A DNA stretch of 64,000 nucleotides, taken from contig NZ_QXGS01000001.1 in NCBI RefSeq assembly GCF_003604215.1, forward strand, positions 558,001 through 622,000, written 5' to 3'. Source of the DNA: Teichococcus vastitatis (lineage in GTDB: Bacteria; Pseudomonadota; Alphaproteobacteria; Acetobacterales; Acetobacteraceae). Made by a program: the position numbers and the translations under genes. The notes beneath the pieces were generated by a model. It had not been told where the DNA came from, made no database searches, and saw only the letters and a list, made by a program, of their open reading frames with translations. Positions within the stretch are counted from its first letter, which is position 1, and each line of letters begins with the position of its first letter. Positions 17,227 to 25,441 of the stretch are shown one piece after another.

Positions 17227-18932
17227 TGCTGGCCAGCAGCAACAGCGGCGGCAGCCCCGGCTCCGGCCTCTCCGGCCGCGCCGCCTTTTCCAGCGATGGG
17301 AGCCAGGTCGCCTTCGCCAGCACCGCCGCCAATCTGGTCACCGGCGACAGCAACAACGCCGCCGACATCTTCCTCAAGACCCTGGCCACCGGCGAAGTCC
17401 GGCTGGTCAGCAGCAGCGTCACCAGCCCCGCCAACAACAACTCCGGCAGCCCCGCCTTTCTTGCCGACAACAGCGTCGCCTTTCTCAGCAACGCCACAAA
17501 CCTCATCCCCAACGACACCAACAATGCTACCGACCTCCTCCGCGCCAGCCTGCCGCCCGGTGCGCAGACAGCGAGGCTATCCATCGCGGCCCTGCTGGCG
17601 GACCGGGCCGAGGGCCAGGCGGGCGGCACGCCCTTCAGCTTCACCGTCACCCGCACCGGCGAGCTATCAGGAAGCCACAGCGTCGGCTGGTCTGTCGCCG
17701 GCAGCGGCACCCACCCCGCCACGGCCGCCGATTTCGCGAACGGCATCCTGCCCTCCGGCACGGTCAGCTTCGCCGCCGGTGAAACCAGCAAAACCATCAC
17801 CGTCACCGTCGCCGGTGATGCCATTGTCGAGGCGGATGAAGGCTTCACCGTCACGCTCGCCTCCCCCGGCAATGGCGCGGTGCTGGGCACTGCCAGCGCC
17901 GGCGCCATCATCCGCAACGACGACCCCCAGTTGCTCGAAACCGTCGCCGGCACCAGCGGCGCCGACATGCTGGTTCATCGTCCCGGCAGCCACATCTATG
18001 ATGGCGGCGCCGGCCTCGACGTCCTCGACATGGGGGTCGCAGGCCGGTTTGGACTGGTGGTGGCTCTGCTGCCGGATGGCAGCACCGCCATCACCTCCGG
18101 CAGCGGCACGGATGTGCTGCGATCCGTCGAGGAACTGCGCTTCACCGATGGCCGTCTGGTCTTCGACGCCTCCGACCCTGCGGCGCAGGTTGTCCGGCTG
18201 TACCAGGCGGCGCTCGGACGCGGAGCCGACCAGCTCGGGCTGAATTTCTGGATCGACCAGATCCACCATGGCCGGCCCCTCTCGGCGCTGGCGGAAGGGT
18301 TCATCAACAGCGATGAATTCGTCCATCGCTATGGCGCCGGGTTGAACACCGCGGATTTCGTGGAGGCCTTGTACAACAACGCGCTCGGGCGCGCCTCGGA
18401 CGCAGCAGGCAAGGCCCATTGGGTCAGGCTGCTCGACACACAGGTTCTGACCCGGGCCGAAGCCCTGGCGGGCTTCTCGGAAAGTGCCGAGAACCGCTTG
18501 CAGACCGCACATCTGGTTCAGCAGGGGATCTGGGACCTGTCGGAGAACGCCGCCTTTGTTGCCCGCCTGTACGACACGACCTTGGGGCGGTTGCCGGATG
18601 TGGCGGGGCTGCATGGCTGGCGGCAGCAGCTCGACCACGGGATGCTGTCCTACGCCCAGATGGCGGATGGCTTCACCGAGAGTGCGGAGTTCGCCGCCCG
18701 ATACGGGTCTGGCACCAGCACCATGGATTTCGTTGAACTGCTGTACAACAATGCGCTGCACCGTTCCTCCGATCCTTTGGGCAAGGACCACTGGTCCGCC
18801 TTGATCGACGGCCATGCCATGACCCGCGCGGAGGCCGTGCTGGGCTTCTCGGAAAGCGCCGAGCACATCGCCCTGACCGCGCCGCGGATCATGAGCGACG
18901 ATCCCGGTCAGTTCGGCATCAACTTCGCCTGA
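17226..18932 (+). CDS. C-terminal part of the same protein: propeller blades, Calx-beta and DUF4214 repeats
   Basis: This frame (568 residues from its first ATG; homologous coding starts near 17140) continues the PD40 blades. It then has a Calx-beta domain at about residues 117-235 (FTVTRTGELSG, VEADEGFTVTLASP) and a short segment with one RTX-like DGGAGLDVLD. Two to three DUF4214 repeats follow at about 320-555; the RLYQAALGR/FVEALYNNALGR/FSESAE pattern recurs. DUF4214 and Calx-beta are typical of large secreted surface or adhesion proteins. The upstream frame's TGA overlaps this ATG, but that looks accidental: the two frames together make one protein broken by a one-base deletion. Confidence 0.82.
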   Translation: MLASSNSGGSPGSGLSGRAAFSSDGSQVAFASTAANLVTGDSNNAADIFLKTLATGEVRLVSSSVTSPANNNSGSPAFLADNSVAFLSNATNLIPNDTNNATDLLRASLPPGAQTARLSIAALLADRAEGQAGGTPFSFTVTRTGELSGSHSVGWSVAGSGTHPATAADFANGILPSGTVSFAAGETSKTITVTVAGDAIVEADEGFTVTLASPGNGAVLGTASAGAIIRNDDPQLLETVAGTSGADMLVHRPGSHIYDGGAGLDVLDMGVAGRFGLVVALLPDGSTAITSGSGTDVLRSVEELRFTDGRLVFDASDPAAQVVRLYQAALGRGADQLGLNFWIDQIHHGRPLSALAEGFINSDEFVHRYGAGLNTADFVEALYNNALGRASDAAGKAHWVRLLDTQVLTRAEALAGFSESAENRLQTAHLVQQGIWDLSENAAFVARLYDTTLGRLPDVAGLHGWRQQLDHGMLSYAQMADGFTESAEFAARYGSGTSTMDFVELLYNNALHRSSDPLGKDHWSALIDGHAMTRAEAVLGFSESAEHIALTAPRIMSDDPGQFGINFA

Positions 18933-19082
18933 ATTCTCCTGGACATCCGCGGAAGCGGGCGCGATGCCCGGCGAAGTGGCGGCAAGGCGGATCAACCATG
19001 GGCCGTTCCGCGCTCATGGGCGCGGCCGCCGTGCGGGCAACCGCCTCGGGCAGCGCGACGACCGCACCGCCCGAGGATAGCA

Positions 19083-19229
19083 TCAATGCACCTCAGCCTG
19101 CAGGCGAAGCTGGATGCTGGTCGGGTAGAAGGCCTGTCTCAGCGCCCCGGTATACTGGCGGGCTGCTGACCAGCGCAGGTGGATGGCGTCGAAGAAGGCG
19201 GACCGGCCGACGACGCCGGCCGCGTCGCC
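19083..19229 (-). pseudogene. C-terminal remnant of an SGNH-type hydrolase gene
   Basis: On the minus strand this stretch encodes the last ~48 codons of a protein matching the C-terminus of the intact SGNH-like gene at 31.7-32.6 kb. It includes the catalytic-type DAIHL motif and SAARQYT, then diverges into its own C-terminal tail (ALRQAFYPTSIQLRLQ) and stop. Coding similarity ends abruptly at 19229, where an unrelated plus-strand fragment begins. It has no start or upstream domain, so it is a broken relic. Confidence 0.75.
19153..19229. repeat. 77-bp direct repeat, copy 1
   Basis: These 77 bases are identical to 31721-31797. Identity stops sharply at both ends. The copy is the part of the SGNH-gene relic that encodes the DAIHL catalytic region. 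Confidence 0.9.
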
Positions 19230-19548
19230 ATGGCGCTGCTGGTCTTTGCCGCCACGCTGCGGATCGGAATGTCGACGCAGCGCGCCACCACGGCCGTCGC
19301 AGTGGCACTGGCCCTGGCCCTGGTGGGCGCGGTGCGCGCCGCCGATGTGGCGCGGTACTGGCGCGTTCGGAACAGGATGTCACGATGCTGCGCCGGATGA
19401 TGGATCGCCTACCGTCAACAGCCATGTCCTGCCGCAGCAGCACGATCCGTCAAAGGAAGCGATCCGTCAGGCGACGCTCGTCCGCTACCTGTTCGATGAA
19501 CAGCCGCCTTTCACCGAGGGCATGGCTCAGGCGGTGATCTGGCGATGA
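19230..19548 (+). pseudogene. Decayed 3' end of a polytopic membrane protein gene
   Basis: Directly after the SGNH relic, the plus strand encodes a hydrophobic segment (VFAATLRIG, VAVALALALVGAVRAADVARYW) in one frame to about 19370. It continues in a second frame (SEQDVTMLRRMMDRLP) and a third (VLPQQHDPSKEAIRQATLV) to a stop near 19546. A final membrane helix followed by a soluble tail is common at the C-terminus of exopolysaccharide-type membrane proteins, but the family is uncertain. Two frame changes and no 5' part make it a pseudogene fragment. Confidence 0.5.
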
Positions 19549-20028
19549 GGCAGTATCGGTGCTCATGACGCGTGGAGAGGCGGGAGCGGACAATCCGGCG
19601 AGGGGAATGGGAACAACATCATCACGCCGTGCCCGGCGCCGGTGGAGTGTATGATGAACCTCGGCCCGGAAGCCCCTGGACAGCGGTTAGCCAGCTTTGC
19701 TGGCAGCCAGTGCCAGCGAGGCGGCGTCATGGTGGCGCTTGCGGATTGGGACGCATCGTTCCTGGTTCGGCCGCCGCAGAAAGCCTCCAGGAGCGTCCCT
19801 GCCCCACGCCGAGTGGCACTTCCACCTCGGCAACCCTTTCCGGCGATCAGTTTCGGCCTTGGCCTGAGGCCAAGGCTTGCCTGGAGAAGTTGCCACTGTT
19901 CACACTCGCACCGCGCCTCTCTGCTTGTCCTGCCGTCCAGACTGTGATCGACAGGATGCGGGGCGAGGGTGGCTGTCTCGTGGGACGGACGCCACGGCCT
20001 CACCCGCCTCGCCCATGGAGGAGCTGCC
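19549..20028. other. Gap with no supported gene
   Basis: I find no convincing coding frame. Short open frames on both strands have unnatural composition. A possible hairpin with an 8-bp stem (GGGCGAGG at 19961-19968 with CCTCGCCC at 20007-20014) lies in the leader of the next small gene. The stretch may be further decayed sequence, as with its left neighbour. Confidence 0.45.
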
Positions 20029-20262
20029 ATGCCTGATCAGACCAGCGAGACAGACGGGGGTCCGGCCCCTGCCTCCGGGATCACGCCGACCGAGGCCGAC
20101 ATCGGCCGCATCGTGCTCTACCGCACCTGGCCCGAGGGAGATCTGGAACGAGGCGTCATCACCGGCCTCGACGCGGCTCAGGTGCTCGTGCGCTTCGGAG
20201 ATGACGAGCACAGCCAAGCGGTTCCACCGACGATGCTGAGGTGGGCGGACGCCGAGCCGTGA
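20029..20262 (+). CDS. Small acidic protein of unknown function
   Basis: A 77-residue protein whose core (DIGRIVLYRTWPEGDLERGVITGLD, then VLVRFGDDEHSQAV) looks like a small beta-barrel of the SH3/KOW kind. That is a fold impression, not a family match. GGAGGAG 6-7 bases before the ATG supports the start. It stands alone; the upstream leader can form an 8-bp stem. Confidence 0.65.
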   Translation: MPDQTSETDGGPAPASGITPTEADIGRIVLYRTWPEGDLERGVITGLDAAQVLVRFGDDEHSQAVPPTMLRWADAEP

Positions 20263-20414
20263 TGCAGCCACAGCGGCTCGGCCTCGGCCTGTAGCGCGAC
20301 TGTCTGCCCTTCCGGGTCAGTCCGCCGGCATGGCGGGCGGATTCAGCGCCGGTTCGTTCCGCTCCGCCGGTGACGCCGCAGGGCAGTTGCTCGGCCGGAT
20401 CGTCAGGACGGCCT

Positions 20415-20828
20415 TCAGGGTTGAAGCGCGGACCGGCGCTCGGCCTGCCCGATTGCCTCCAGGCAGCCGGAGGCGTTCCCCTGCTGGTCGAGCGTCCGCG
20501 CCTGGTTCAGCGTCGCCCTGGCCTCCGCGAAGGCGGTCCCGCCTCCGCCTGCCTCGGCGGCCTGGCGCGTGGCCTGCGCCTCCTGCGCCGGCTTCTGAAA
20601 GGGGATCGTGGGCTCGTTGCGGCTGCCGGGCTGGGAAGCCTGTCCCTCCCGCGCCGCCGCCACCGCCTGACCGCCGGACGAGGTGGCGGCCGCACGGGCT
20701 GTGCCTTCTTCCAGGCGCCGTTCCAGGGCAGCGATCCGATCCCCGCAAGGCGAGGCCAGGGCGGGAAGCGCAGGCAGCGCAGCGCAGAGAACGCCTGCCG
20801 CGGCGATGATGAAACGAGAAGCCATCAT
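20415..20828 (-). CDS. Secreted small protein with predicted coiled coil, unknown function
   Basis: A 137-residue protein with a clear signal peptide (MMASRFIIAAAGVLCAALPALPALA, split here by the cleavage near residue 27). The mature part begins SPCGDRIAALERRLEEGTARA, a short helix with coiled-coil character. It then has a low-complexity Ala/Gln/Gly middle and a C-terminal helix with a second Cys (NASGCLEAIGQAE). The two Cys residues could form a disulfide in the periplasm. The start follows CGGAGAT. It sits downstream of the molybdoenzyme pair on the same strand, with 115 bases between, so co-transcription is possible. Confidence 0.7.
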   Translation of the reverse strand: MMASRFIIAAAGVLCAALPALPALASPCGDRIAALERRLEEGTARAAATSSGGQAVAAAREGQASQPGSRNEPTIPFQKPAQEAQATRQAAEAGGGGTAFAEARATLNQARTLDQQGNASGCLEAIGQAERRSALQP

Positions 20829-20943
20829 GGCTGATCTCCGGCTGCCATGCGCGATCACAGCGACCCTGGACCGCGCCGGACTGAAAAAGGGCGAACCCGA
20901 GGGCGCCTCGGAGGCTCGCGTGTTTCGGCTCCGCGCCACGCGT

Positions 20944-23256
20944 TCAGGCATTGATCTGGTCACGGATCGGAAGGCGCCGGATGCGCTTGCCCGTTGCGGC
21001 GAAGATCGCGTTGGCAATGGCTGGCGCCACCGGCGGCAGTCCCGGCTCGCCCACTCCGCCAAGCGGCCGGTCGTAGTCGCCGCCGGGCAGGATGTGCACC
21101 CGGATCTCCCGCGGAGTCGTGGCGATGCGCGTCAGTTCATACACGTCGAAATTCTGCTGTTCCGCGCGGCCGTCCTTGAAGGAGATTTCGGCGGAGGTGG
21201 CGAGGCCGTGGCCCATCACCACCGCGCCCTCCATCTGGGCGCGAACGCGGTCCGGGTTCACCACCGGGCCGCAATCCACCGCGATATCCACCCTCGGTAC
21301 CGAGAAGGCGCCACCCTCACCGACCTCCACCTCGACCGCGACGGCGACATAGCTGACGAAGCTGTAATGGCCAGCGATGCCCAGACCCCGGCCCCGCGGC
21401 ATCGGCCGCCCCCAGCCGATGCCCGTCGCCGCCGTCTCGATCACCCGCCGCAGGCGGCCGGTGTCGATCGGGTAGAGCTTCGGGTCCTCGCCATGGTTCC
21501 AGGCATCGCCGAGATCCGTCGGATCAATCGTCCGGGCGGGTCCGATCAGCTCCAGCAGGTAGTCCTTCGGGTCCCGTCCCGCGGCATGCGCCAGCTCGGC
21601 CACGAAGGACTGAATGGCGAATGCATGCGGGATGTTGGACACGGAGCGGTACCACCCCACCCGGACATGGGCCGCTGCTTCCGGGTTCTCCATGCGGATG
21701 TTCGGAATGGCGAAGGGCGTGTTGATGAAGCCCATTCCGAGTTCGATCGGCATCTCGTGCTTCGGGTCGGGGGCGAAGAGCGCGGCAATGGTGGGTGCGG
21801 CGCTCCGGTGCAGCCACGCCACCGGCCTGCCATTGCCATCCAGCCCGGCCTCCAGCCGCTCCATCGAAACAGTGCTGTAATATCCGTGGCTCAGGTCATC
21901 CTCGCGCGTCCAGGTGAGCTTCACCGGTGCGCCGTCCATCGCCTGGCTGCACAGCCCGGCTTCGATCACGAAATCCGGCTTTGACTTCCGTCCGAAGCCG
22001 CCGCCCAACAGCGTGACATGCACCGTCACCGCTTCCTCCGGAAGGCCGAGCCGCTGCGCCAGGCGCGCACGGGTGACCTGCGGGGCCTGGGTGCAGGCCC
22101 AGGCCTCGCAACGCCCGCCCTGGATGCGGACCAGCGCGGCCGGCGGCTCCATCGGCGATTGCGCCAGGTGCGGGATGTAGTATTCCGCCTCCACCCGTTT
22201 CGCCGCACCGGCCATGGCACGGTCCAGGTCGCCTTCACTGCGCACCAGCTTGCCCGGCTGGCGTACCGCCGCCTGCAACTTCTGCCGGTAGGTGTCGGAC
22301 GAATAGTCGGCGTTCGGCCCATCCTCCCAGGTGATCTTCAGCGCCTCCCGGCCGCGCATCGCGGCCCAGGTGTTGCGGGCGATCACAGCGATACCGCCGA
22401 CGGGCTGAAACTCGGACGGAATGGAGGGCGGGTCGATCCGCACCACCCTCACCACGCCGGGAACTTTCAGCGCCTCCGCCTCATCGACGCTGGTCACCCT
22501 GCCACCATAGACCGGGGGGCGTGCGACCACCGCATAGTACATGCCGTCGATTCGCGCATCGATGCCGTAGATCGCCCGGCCCGTGGTGATGTCCTGGTTG
22601 TCCACCAGCCCGACATCTTCGCGGCCGATGTAGCGGAACTGCCCGGGATCCTTCAGCCGTACCGCATCGGGCTGCGGCACGGGCAGTTCGGACGCCGCCC
22701 GGGCCAACTCGCCATAGCCGAGGCTGCGGCCGCTGGGCCCGTGCGTCACGGCATGAGCCGTGGCACGCACTTCGGCGACAGGCACGCCCCAGCGTGCAGC
22801 GGCCGCCTGCTCCAGCATCACGCGCGCGCCGGCCCCGGCCCGGCGGAGCGGAACAAAGAAGTGGCGCAGGCTGCGGGAGCCATCCGTGTCCTGGTTCCCG
22901 TAGCGGGGCTCGTCTCCATCCGCCTGGACGACGCGCACCCGATCCCAGTCCGCCTCCAGCTCGTCGGCGATCACCATGGCGATGGAGGTGCGTACGCCCT
23001 GGCCCATTTCCTGGCGGTGGCAGGTGATGGTGACGGTGCCGTCCTCGGCGATGGCGATGAAAATCCTCGGATCGTCGCGCCAGCCATTCGGCATTCCCGC
23101 GGCGCCGAACTTCTTCTCGGCCTGCCCCTGTGCCGCGGAGCGACGCGGCAGCCCCAGAGCAAGCACCAGGGCACCCGCGCCAAGGCCGCCGACCAGGCCG
23201 CGGCGGCTGACATTGGCGAGGCCGCCGGCATCACGGCCGATCTCGCGGGAGATCAT
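20944..23256 (-). CDS. Periplasmic molybdopterin-binding dehydrogenase large subunit (IorB-like)
   Basis: A 770-residue catalytic subunit of the isoquinoline 1-oxidoreductase/aldehyde dehydrogenase type. The N-terminus has a twin-arginine signal ([20 protein letters not shown]), so the folded enzyme is probably exported. Family features are [20 protein letters not shown] near residue 85, [15 protein letters not shown] near 440, and the C-terminal [13 protein letters not shown] with the catalytic Glu. It oxidises aldehydes or N-heterocycles. The ATG at 23256 overlaps the small-subunit stop by four bases. No cytochrome c subunit gene is adjacent, although such exported enzymes usually need one. 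Confidence 0.92.
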   Translation of the reverse strand: MISREIGRDAGGLANVSRRGLVGGLGAGALVLALGLPRRSAAQGQAEKKFGAAGMPNGWRDDPRIFIAIAEDGTVTITCHRQEMGQGVRTSIAMVIADELEADWDRVRVVQADGDEPRYGNQDTDGSRSLRHFFVPLRRAGAGARVMLEQAAAARWGVPVAEVRATAHAVTHGPSGRSLGYGELARAASELPVPQPDAVRLKDPGQFRYIGREDVGLVDNQDITTGRAIYGIDARIDGMYYAVVARPPVYGGRVTSVDEAEALKVPGVVRVVRIDPPSIPSEFQPVGGIAVIARNTWAAMRGREALKITWEDGPNADYSSDTYRQKLQAAVRQPGKLVRSEGDLDRAMAGAAKRVEAEYYIPHLAQSPMEPPAALVRIQGGRCEAWACTQAPQVTRARLAQRLGLPEEAVTVHVTLLGGGFGRKSKPDFVIEAGLCSQAMDGAPVKLTWTREDDLSHGYYSTVSMERLEAGLDGNGRPVAWLHRSAAPTIAALFAPDPKHEMPIELGMGFINTPFAIPNIRMENPEAAAHVRVGWYRSVSNIPHAFAIQSFVAELAHAAGRDPKDYLLELIGPARTIDPTDLGDAWNHGEDPKLYPIDTGRLRRVIETAATGIGWGRPMPRGRGLGIAGHYSFVSYVAVAVEVEVGEGGAFSVPRVDIAVDCGPVVNPDRVRAQMEGAVVMGHGLATSAEISFKDGRAEQQNFDVYELTRIATTPREIRVHILPGGDYDRPLGGVGEPGLPPVAPAIANAIFAATGKRIRRLPIRDQINA

Positions 23257-23717
23257 GGACGGCTTCCCTTGCTGACAACCTGCTTGATGGCGGCGCGGAT
23301 GCGCGGATAGGTGCCGCACCGGCAAAGGTTGCCGTTCATCGCGTCGTCGATGTCCGCGTCGGAAGGACGCGGATTCTCCTGCAACAAAGCAGCCGCCCGC
23401 ATGATCTGGCCTGTCTGGCAGTAGCCGCACTGCGCCACGTTCAGCTCACGCCAGGCAACTTGCAGTGGGTGATCTCCTGTGGGCGACAGGCCCTCGATCG
23501 TGGTGATCTGCCGGCCTTCGGCAACCGCAACCGGTGTCTGACAAGCCAGCGCCGGGGCACCGTCGATATGCACCGTGCAGGCGCCACATTGAGCGATGCC
23601 GCATCCGAATTTGGTGCCGGTCAGGCCAAGCTCGTCCCGCAGGTACCAGAGCAGCGGCATCTCCGTGTCGCCGTCGAAGCGGTGCTCGGTGCCGTTTAGG
23701 ATGACTGTGGTTGCCAT
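23253..23717 (-). CDS. (2Fe-2S)-binding subunit of the periplasmic dehydrogenase (IorA-like)
   Basis: A 154-residue iron-sulfur subunit with [14 protein letters not shown] for the first cluster and CGYCQTGQ plus LCRCGTY for the second. It has no signal of its own, as usual: it is thought to ride out with the Tat-signalled large subunit. It is the first gene of the pair and overlaps the large-subunit start (ATGA). It shares family but not close sequence with the small subunit at 5.1-5.6 kb. Confidence 0.93.
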   Translation of the reverse strand: MATTVILNGTEHRFDGDTEMPLLWYLRDELGLTGTKFGCGIAQCGACTVHIDGAPALACQTPVAVAEGRQITTIEGLSPTGDHPLQVAWRELNVAQCGYCQTGQIMRAAALLQENPRPSDADIDDAMNGNLCRCGTYPRIRAAIKQVVSKGSRP

Positions 23718-23948
23718 GCCTGTCTCCTCTTCGTCTGCAATGGACGCCTACGAGGAATGCAAAGTCAATCGGGATGTCGGCGTTGCAGCGAACAGATCGG
23801 GCAGCCGTCCTGCCGCGATCCCGCAGCGCTTTTCCCGACGCGGATGTTGATCCGGTCAAGGCCAAGCCCCGGCCGCGTGATCGGGTCCTGCCAGCTTCGA
23901 GAACCGAGGATCCACCGTCCGCAGCGCAGCTGCGGATCATGAATGGAA
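23718..23948. other. Intergenic region between divergent genes
   Basis: No gene is supported. The region should contain the promoter of the minus-strand molybdoenzyme pair, whose start has GGAGA upstream. At the right end it joins the putative response-regulator box listed separately. I cannot identify a -35/-10 pair with confidence. Confidence 0.4.
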
Positions 23949-23993
23949 GCTGAATGGCCAGTTCAGCGAGAGTTCAGACCGCCTCGCTTAGAA
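23949..23993 (+). promoter_or_regulatory. Putative response-regulator box (TTCAG direct repeats) and promoter
   Basis: GTTCAG at 23961 and GTTCAG at 23972 form a direct repeat with an 11-base period, and an inverted GCTGAA lies just upstream at 23949. About 10 bases downstream is a TTAGAA-like -10 element. This is the layout of PhoP/OmpR-type boxes. The same repeat with the same period precedes the PepSY/response regulator/kinase operon at 24416. Binding by the encoded regulator is inferred. Confidence 0.5.
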
Positions 23994-24036
23994 ACCGACC
24001 TGTCGCAGAAAACCCGCTCCGAAAAGGAACTGGCTC

Positions 24037-24357
24037 ATGTCCATCAAGCTGACTCTCGGTTTCGCCTCGATCCTCAGCATCCTCGCCCTGTCTGCTCTGC
24101 CGGCCCAGGCACAGATCGAGGTGACGAACCGCGGCGAGAATTTCTCGGTCAGCCGCGATCCCGCCGATGACGGCAACATCGTCGGCGGCGGCACGGTGGT
24201 TGCCATCGGGCGCGGTGAGAATCTCAGCCTCAGCTATCAGGATCCTCAATTCGCGGAGCGCGGTCCAGGCATCCCGTACCAGGTCGGCGGCGGAAACGGC
24301 GATGTGGTCTACCTCCCCCCTGGCCTGTCGGCCCGCCAGCTTTCCATGCTCAACTGA
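24037..24357 (+). CDS. Small secreted protein of unknown function, likely in the two-component regulon
   Basis: A 106-residue protein with a clean signal peptide ending at AQAQ (about residue 26). The mature part contains two similar short repeats (TNRGENFSVSRDP and GRGENLSLSYQDP), each followed by a Gly-rich loop, and ends VVYLPPGLSARQLSMLN. I do not recognise the family. AAGGA before the ATG supports the start. A TTCAG box lies about 60-75 bases upstream and a GC hairpin follows the gene. It may therefore be a single-gene transcript controlled by the adjacent two-component system. Confidence 0.75.
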   Translation: MSIKLTLGFASILSILALSALPAQAQIEVTNRGENFSVSRDPADDGNIVGGGTVVAIGRGENLSLSYQDPQFAERGPGIPYQVGGGNGDVVYLPPGLSARQLSMLN

Positions 24358-24380
24358 GCAGAGGAAAGCATGAGCCTGGA

Positions 24381-24407
24381 GGAGCCCGTCCCGGCGGGCA
24401 GGGCTCC
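24381..24407 (+). terminator. Terminator-like hairpin
   Basis: GGAGCCC at 24381 pairs with GGGCTCC at 24401, with further inner pairing. It stands 24 bases after the stop of the small secreted protein and before the box of the next operon. No T-run is present. Confidence 0.5.
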
Positions 24408-24415
24408 CCGGGGCC

Positions 24416-24449
24416 ATTCAGCTTCAGTTCAGCTTCCATCTGGAACAAT
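24416..24449 (+). promoter_or_regulatory. Second TTCAG direct-repeat box with possible -10
   Basis: ATTCAG at 24416 and GTTCAG at 24427 repeat with an 11-base period; the match extends to TTCAGCTTC in both halves. The GAACAAT element near 24443 could be the -10, which would give a very short leader before the ATG at 24456. The box is the same kind as that at 23961, which suggests autoregulation of the operon. Confidence 0.5.
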
Positions 24450-24455
24450 GAGGCC

Positions 24456-24782
24456 ATGGATGCCCAACGCGCTCTCCAGATGATGCTGCCGGTTGTTCTT
24501 CTTGCTCTCCTGGGCAGGGCAGCGGCCGCGCCGGAGATGGATCAGGACGCCGCCCGAGAAGCCGTGCAGGCCGGCCGCATCCGGCCGCTGGCGGAGCTCA
24601 TGGCATTGGTCGAGCGACGCTATGCCGGCCAGATCGTCAATACCCGCCTGCAGCAGCAGGAGGGCCGGTGGCTTTATCAATTCACCCTCATGCCCCGCTC
24701 CGGCCACCTCTACAAGCTGGAGGTTGACGCCGTTGACGGTTCCGTTGTCGGCTCCCACGGGCTCGTGCAGGAGCATCCATGA
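24456..24782 (+). CDS. PepSY domain-containing secreted protein
   Basis: A 108-residue protein with a signal peptide (hydrophobic LPVVLLALLGRAAAA, cleavage near residue 25) and a single PepSY domain. Motifs are DAAREAVQAGRIRPLAELMALV, then GRWLYQFTLMPRSGHLYKLEVDAVDGSVV. PepSY domains are periplasmic inhibitory or sensing modules and often precede PhoPQ-like systems. Its stop overlaps the response-regulator start (ATGA), so the three genes form an operon. It probably acts in the periplasm with the sensor kinase; this is inferred from context. Confidence 0.85.
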   Translation: MDAQRALQMMLPVVLLALLGRAAAAPEMDQDAAREAVQAGRIRPLAELMALVERRYAGQIVNTRLQQQEGRWLYQFTLMPRSGHLYKLEVDAVDGSVVGSHGLVQEHP

Positions 24783-25441
24783 TGCGCGTCCTGGTGGTTG
24801 AAGATCATTCGAACCTGTCTGCCCAGCTCTCGGCGGCGCTGACCCAGGCCCGTTTCGCGGTCGATCGGGCCGCCGATGGGGAGGAGGCGCTGTTCCTGGG
24901 GCAGACTGAAGCCTATGACGCCATTGTTCTCGATCTCGGCCTGCCGCAACTCGATGGCCTGTCCGTTCTCCGACAATGGCGGCGGGAGAACCTCATCGTT
25001 CCGGTCCTGATCCTCACCGCGCGGGACTCCTGGACCGAGAAGGTGACGGGCCTGAATGCCGGAGCCGATGACTATCTGGCCAAGCCCTTCGCCATGGATG
25101 AGCTTCTGGCGCGGCTGCATGCCTTGATCCGGCGGGCCGCCGGACGCGCACGATCCGACATCATCGTCGGCGCGCTGGCGCTGGATGCGGCCGCCGGCAC
25201 GGTAAGCTGGCACGGCGCTCCCGTGCGGCTGACCGGCCTCGAATTCCGGACGCTGACCTACCTCGCGCAGCATGCCGGAAGGCTGATCAGCAAGACCGAG
25301 TTGACGGAACACCTGTATGCGCAGGATTTCGACCGCGACTCGAATACGGTGGAGGTCGTGATCGGCAGGATCCGCCGCAAGCTGGATGCGGAGTTCATCG
25401 AAACGGTGCGGGGCCAAGGCTACAAGATCAGCCATGGCTAG
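24779..25441 (+). CDS. OmpR/PhoP-family response regulator
   Basis: A 220-residue DNA-binding regulator. The receiver domain has the acidic pair in VVEDH, the phospho-acceptor Asp in DAIVLDLGLPQLDG (about residue 52), the Thr in LTARDSW and the Lys in AKPFAMDELLARL. The C-terminal winged helix (about 125-218) ends with the wing NTVEVVIGRIRRKL. The first of two adjacent Met codons is used. The gene overlaps both its neighbours. The nearby TTCAG repeats are candidate targets. Confidence 0.93.
   Translation: MMRVLVVEDHSNLSAQLSAALTQARFAVDRAADGEEALFLGQTEAYDAIVLDLGLPQLDGLSVLRQWRRENLIVPVLILTARDSWTEKVTGLNAGADDYLAKPFAMDELLARLHALIRRAAGRARSDIIVGALALDAAAGTVSWHGAPVRLTGLEFRTLTYLAQHAGRLISKTELTEHLYAQDFDRDSNTVEVVIGRIRRKLDAEFIETVRGQGYKISHG

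Noticed and set aside
19563-20028. Possible insertion-sequence remnant
   Set aside because: No transposase motif, terminal inverted repeat or target-site duplication could be identified; open frames look non-coding.
23253-23256. Four-base gene overlap as a frameshift
   Set aside because: ATGA/GTGA overlaps occur at several operon junctions here and reflect translational coupling.
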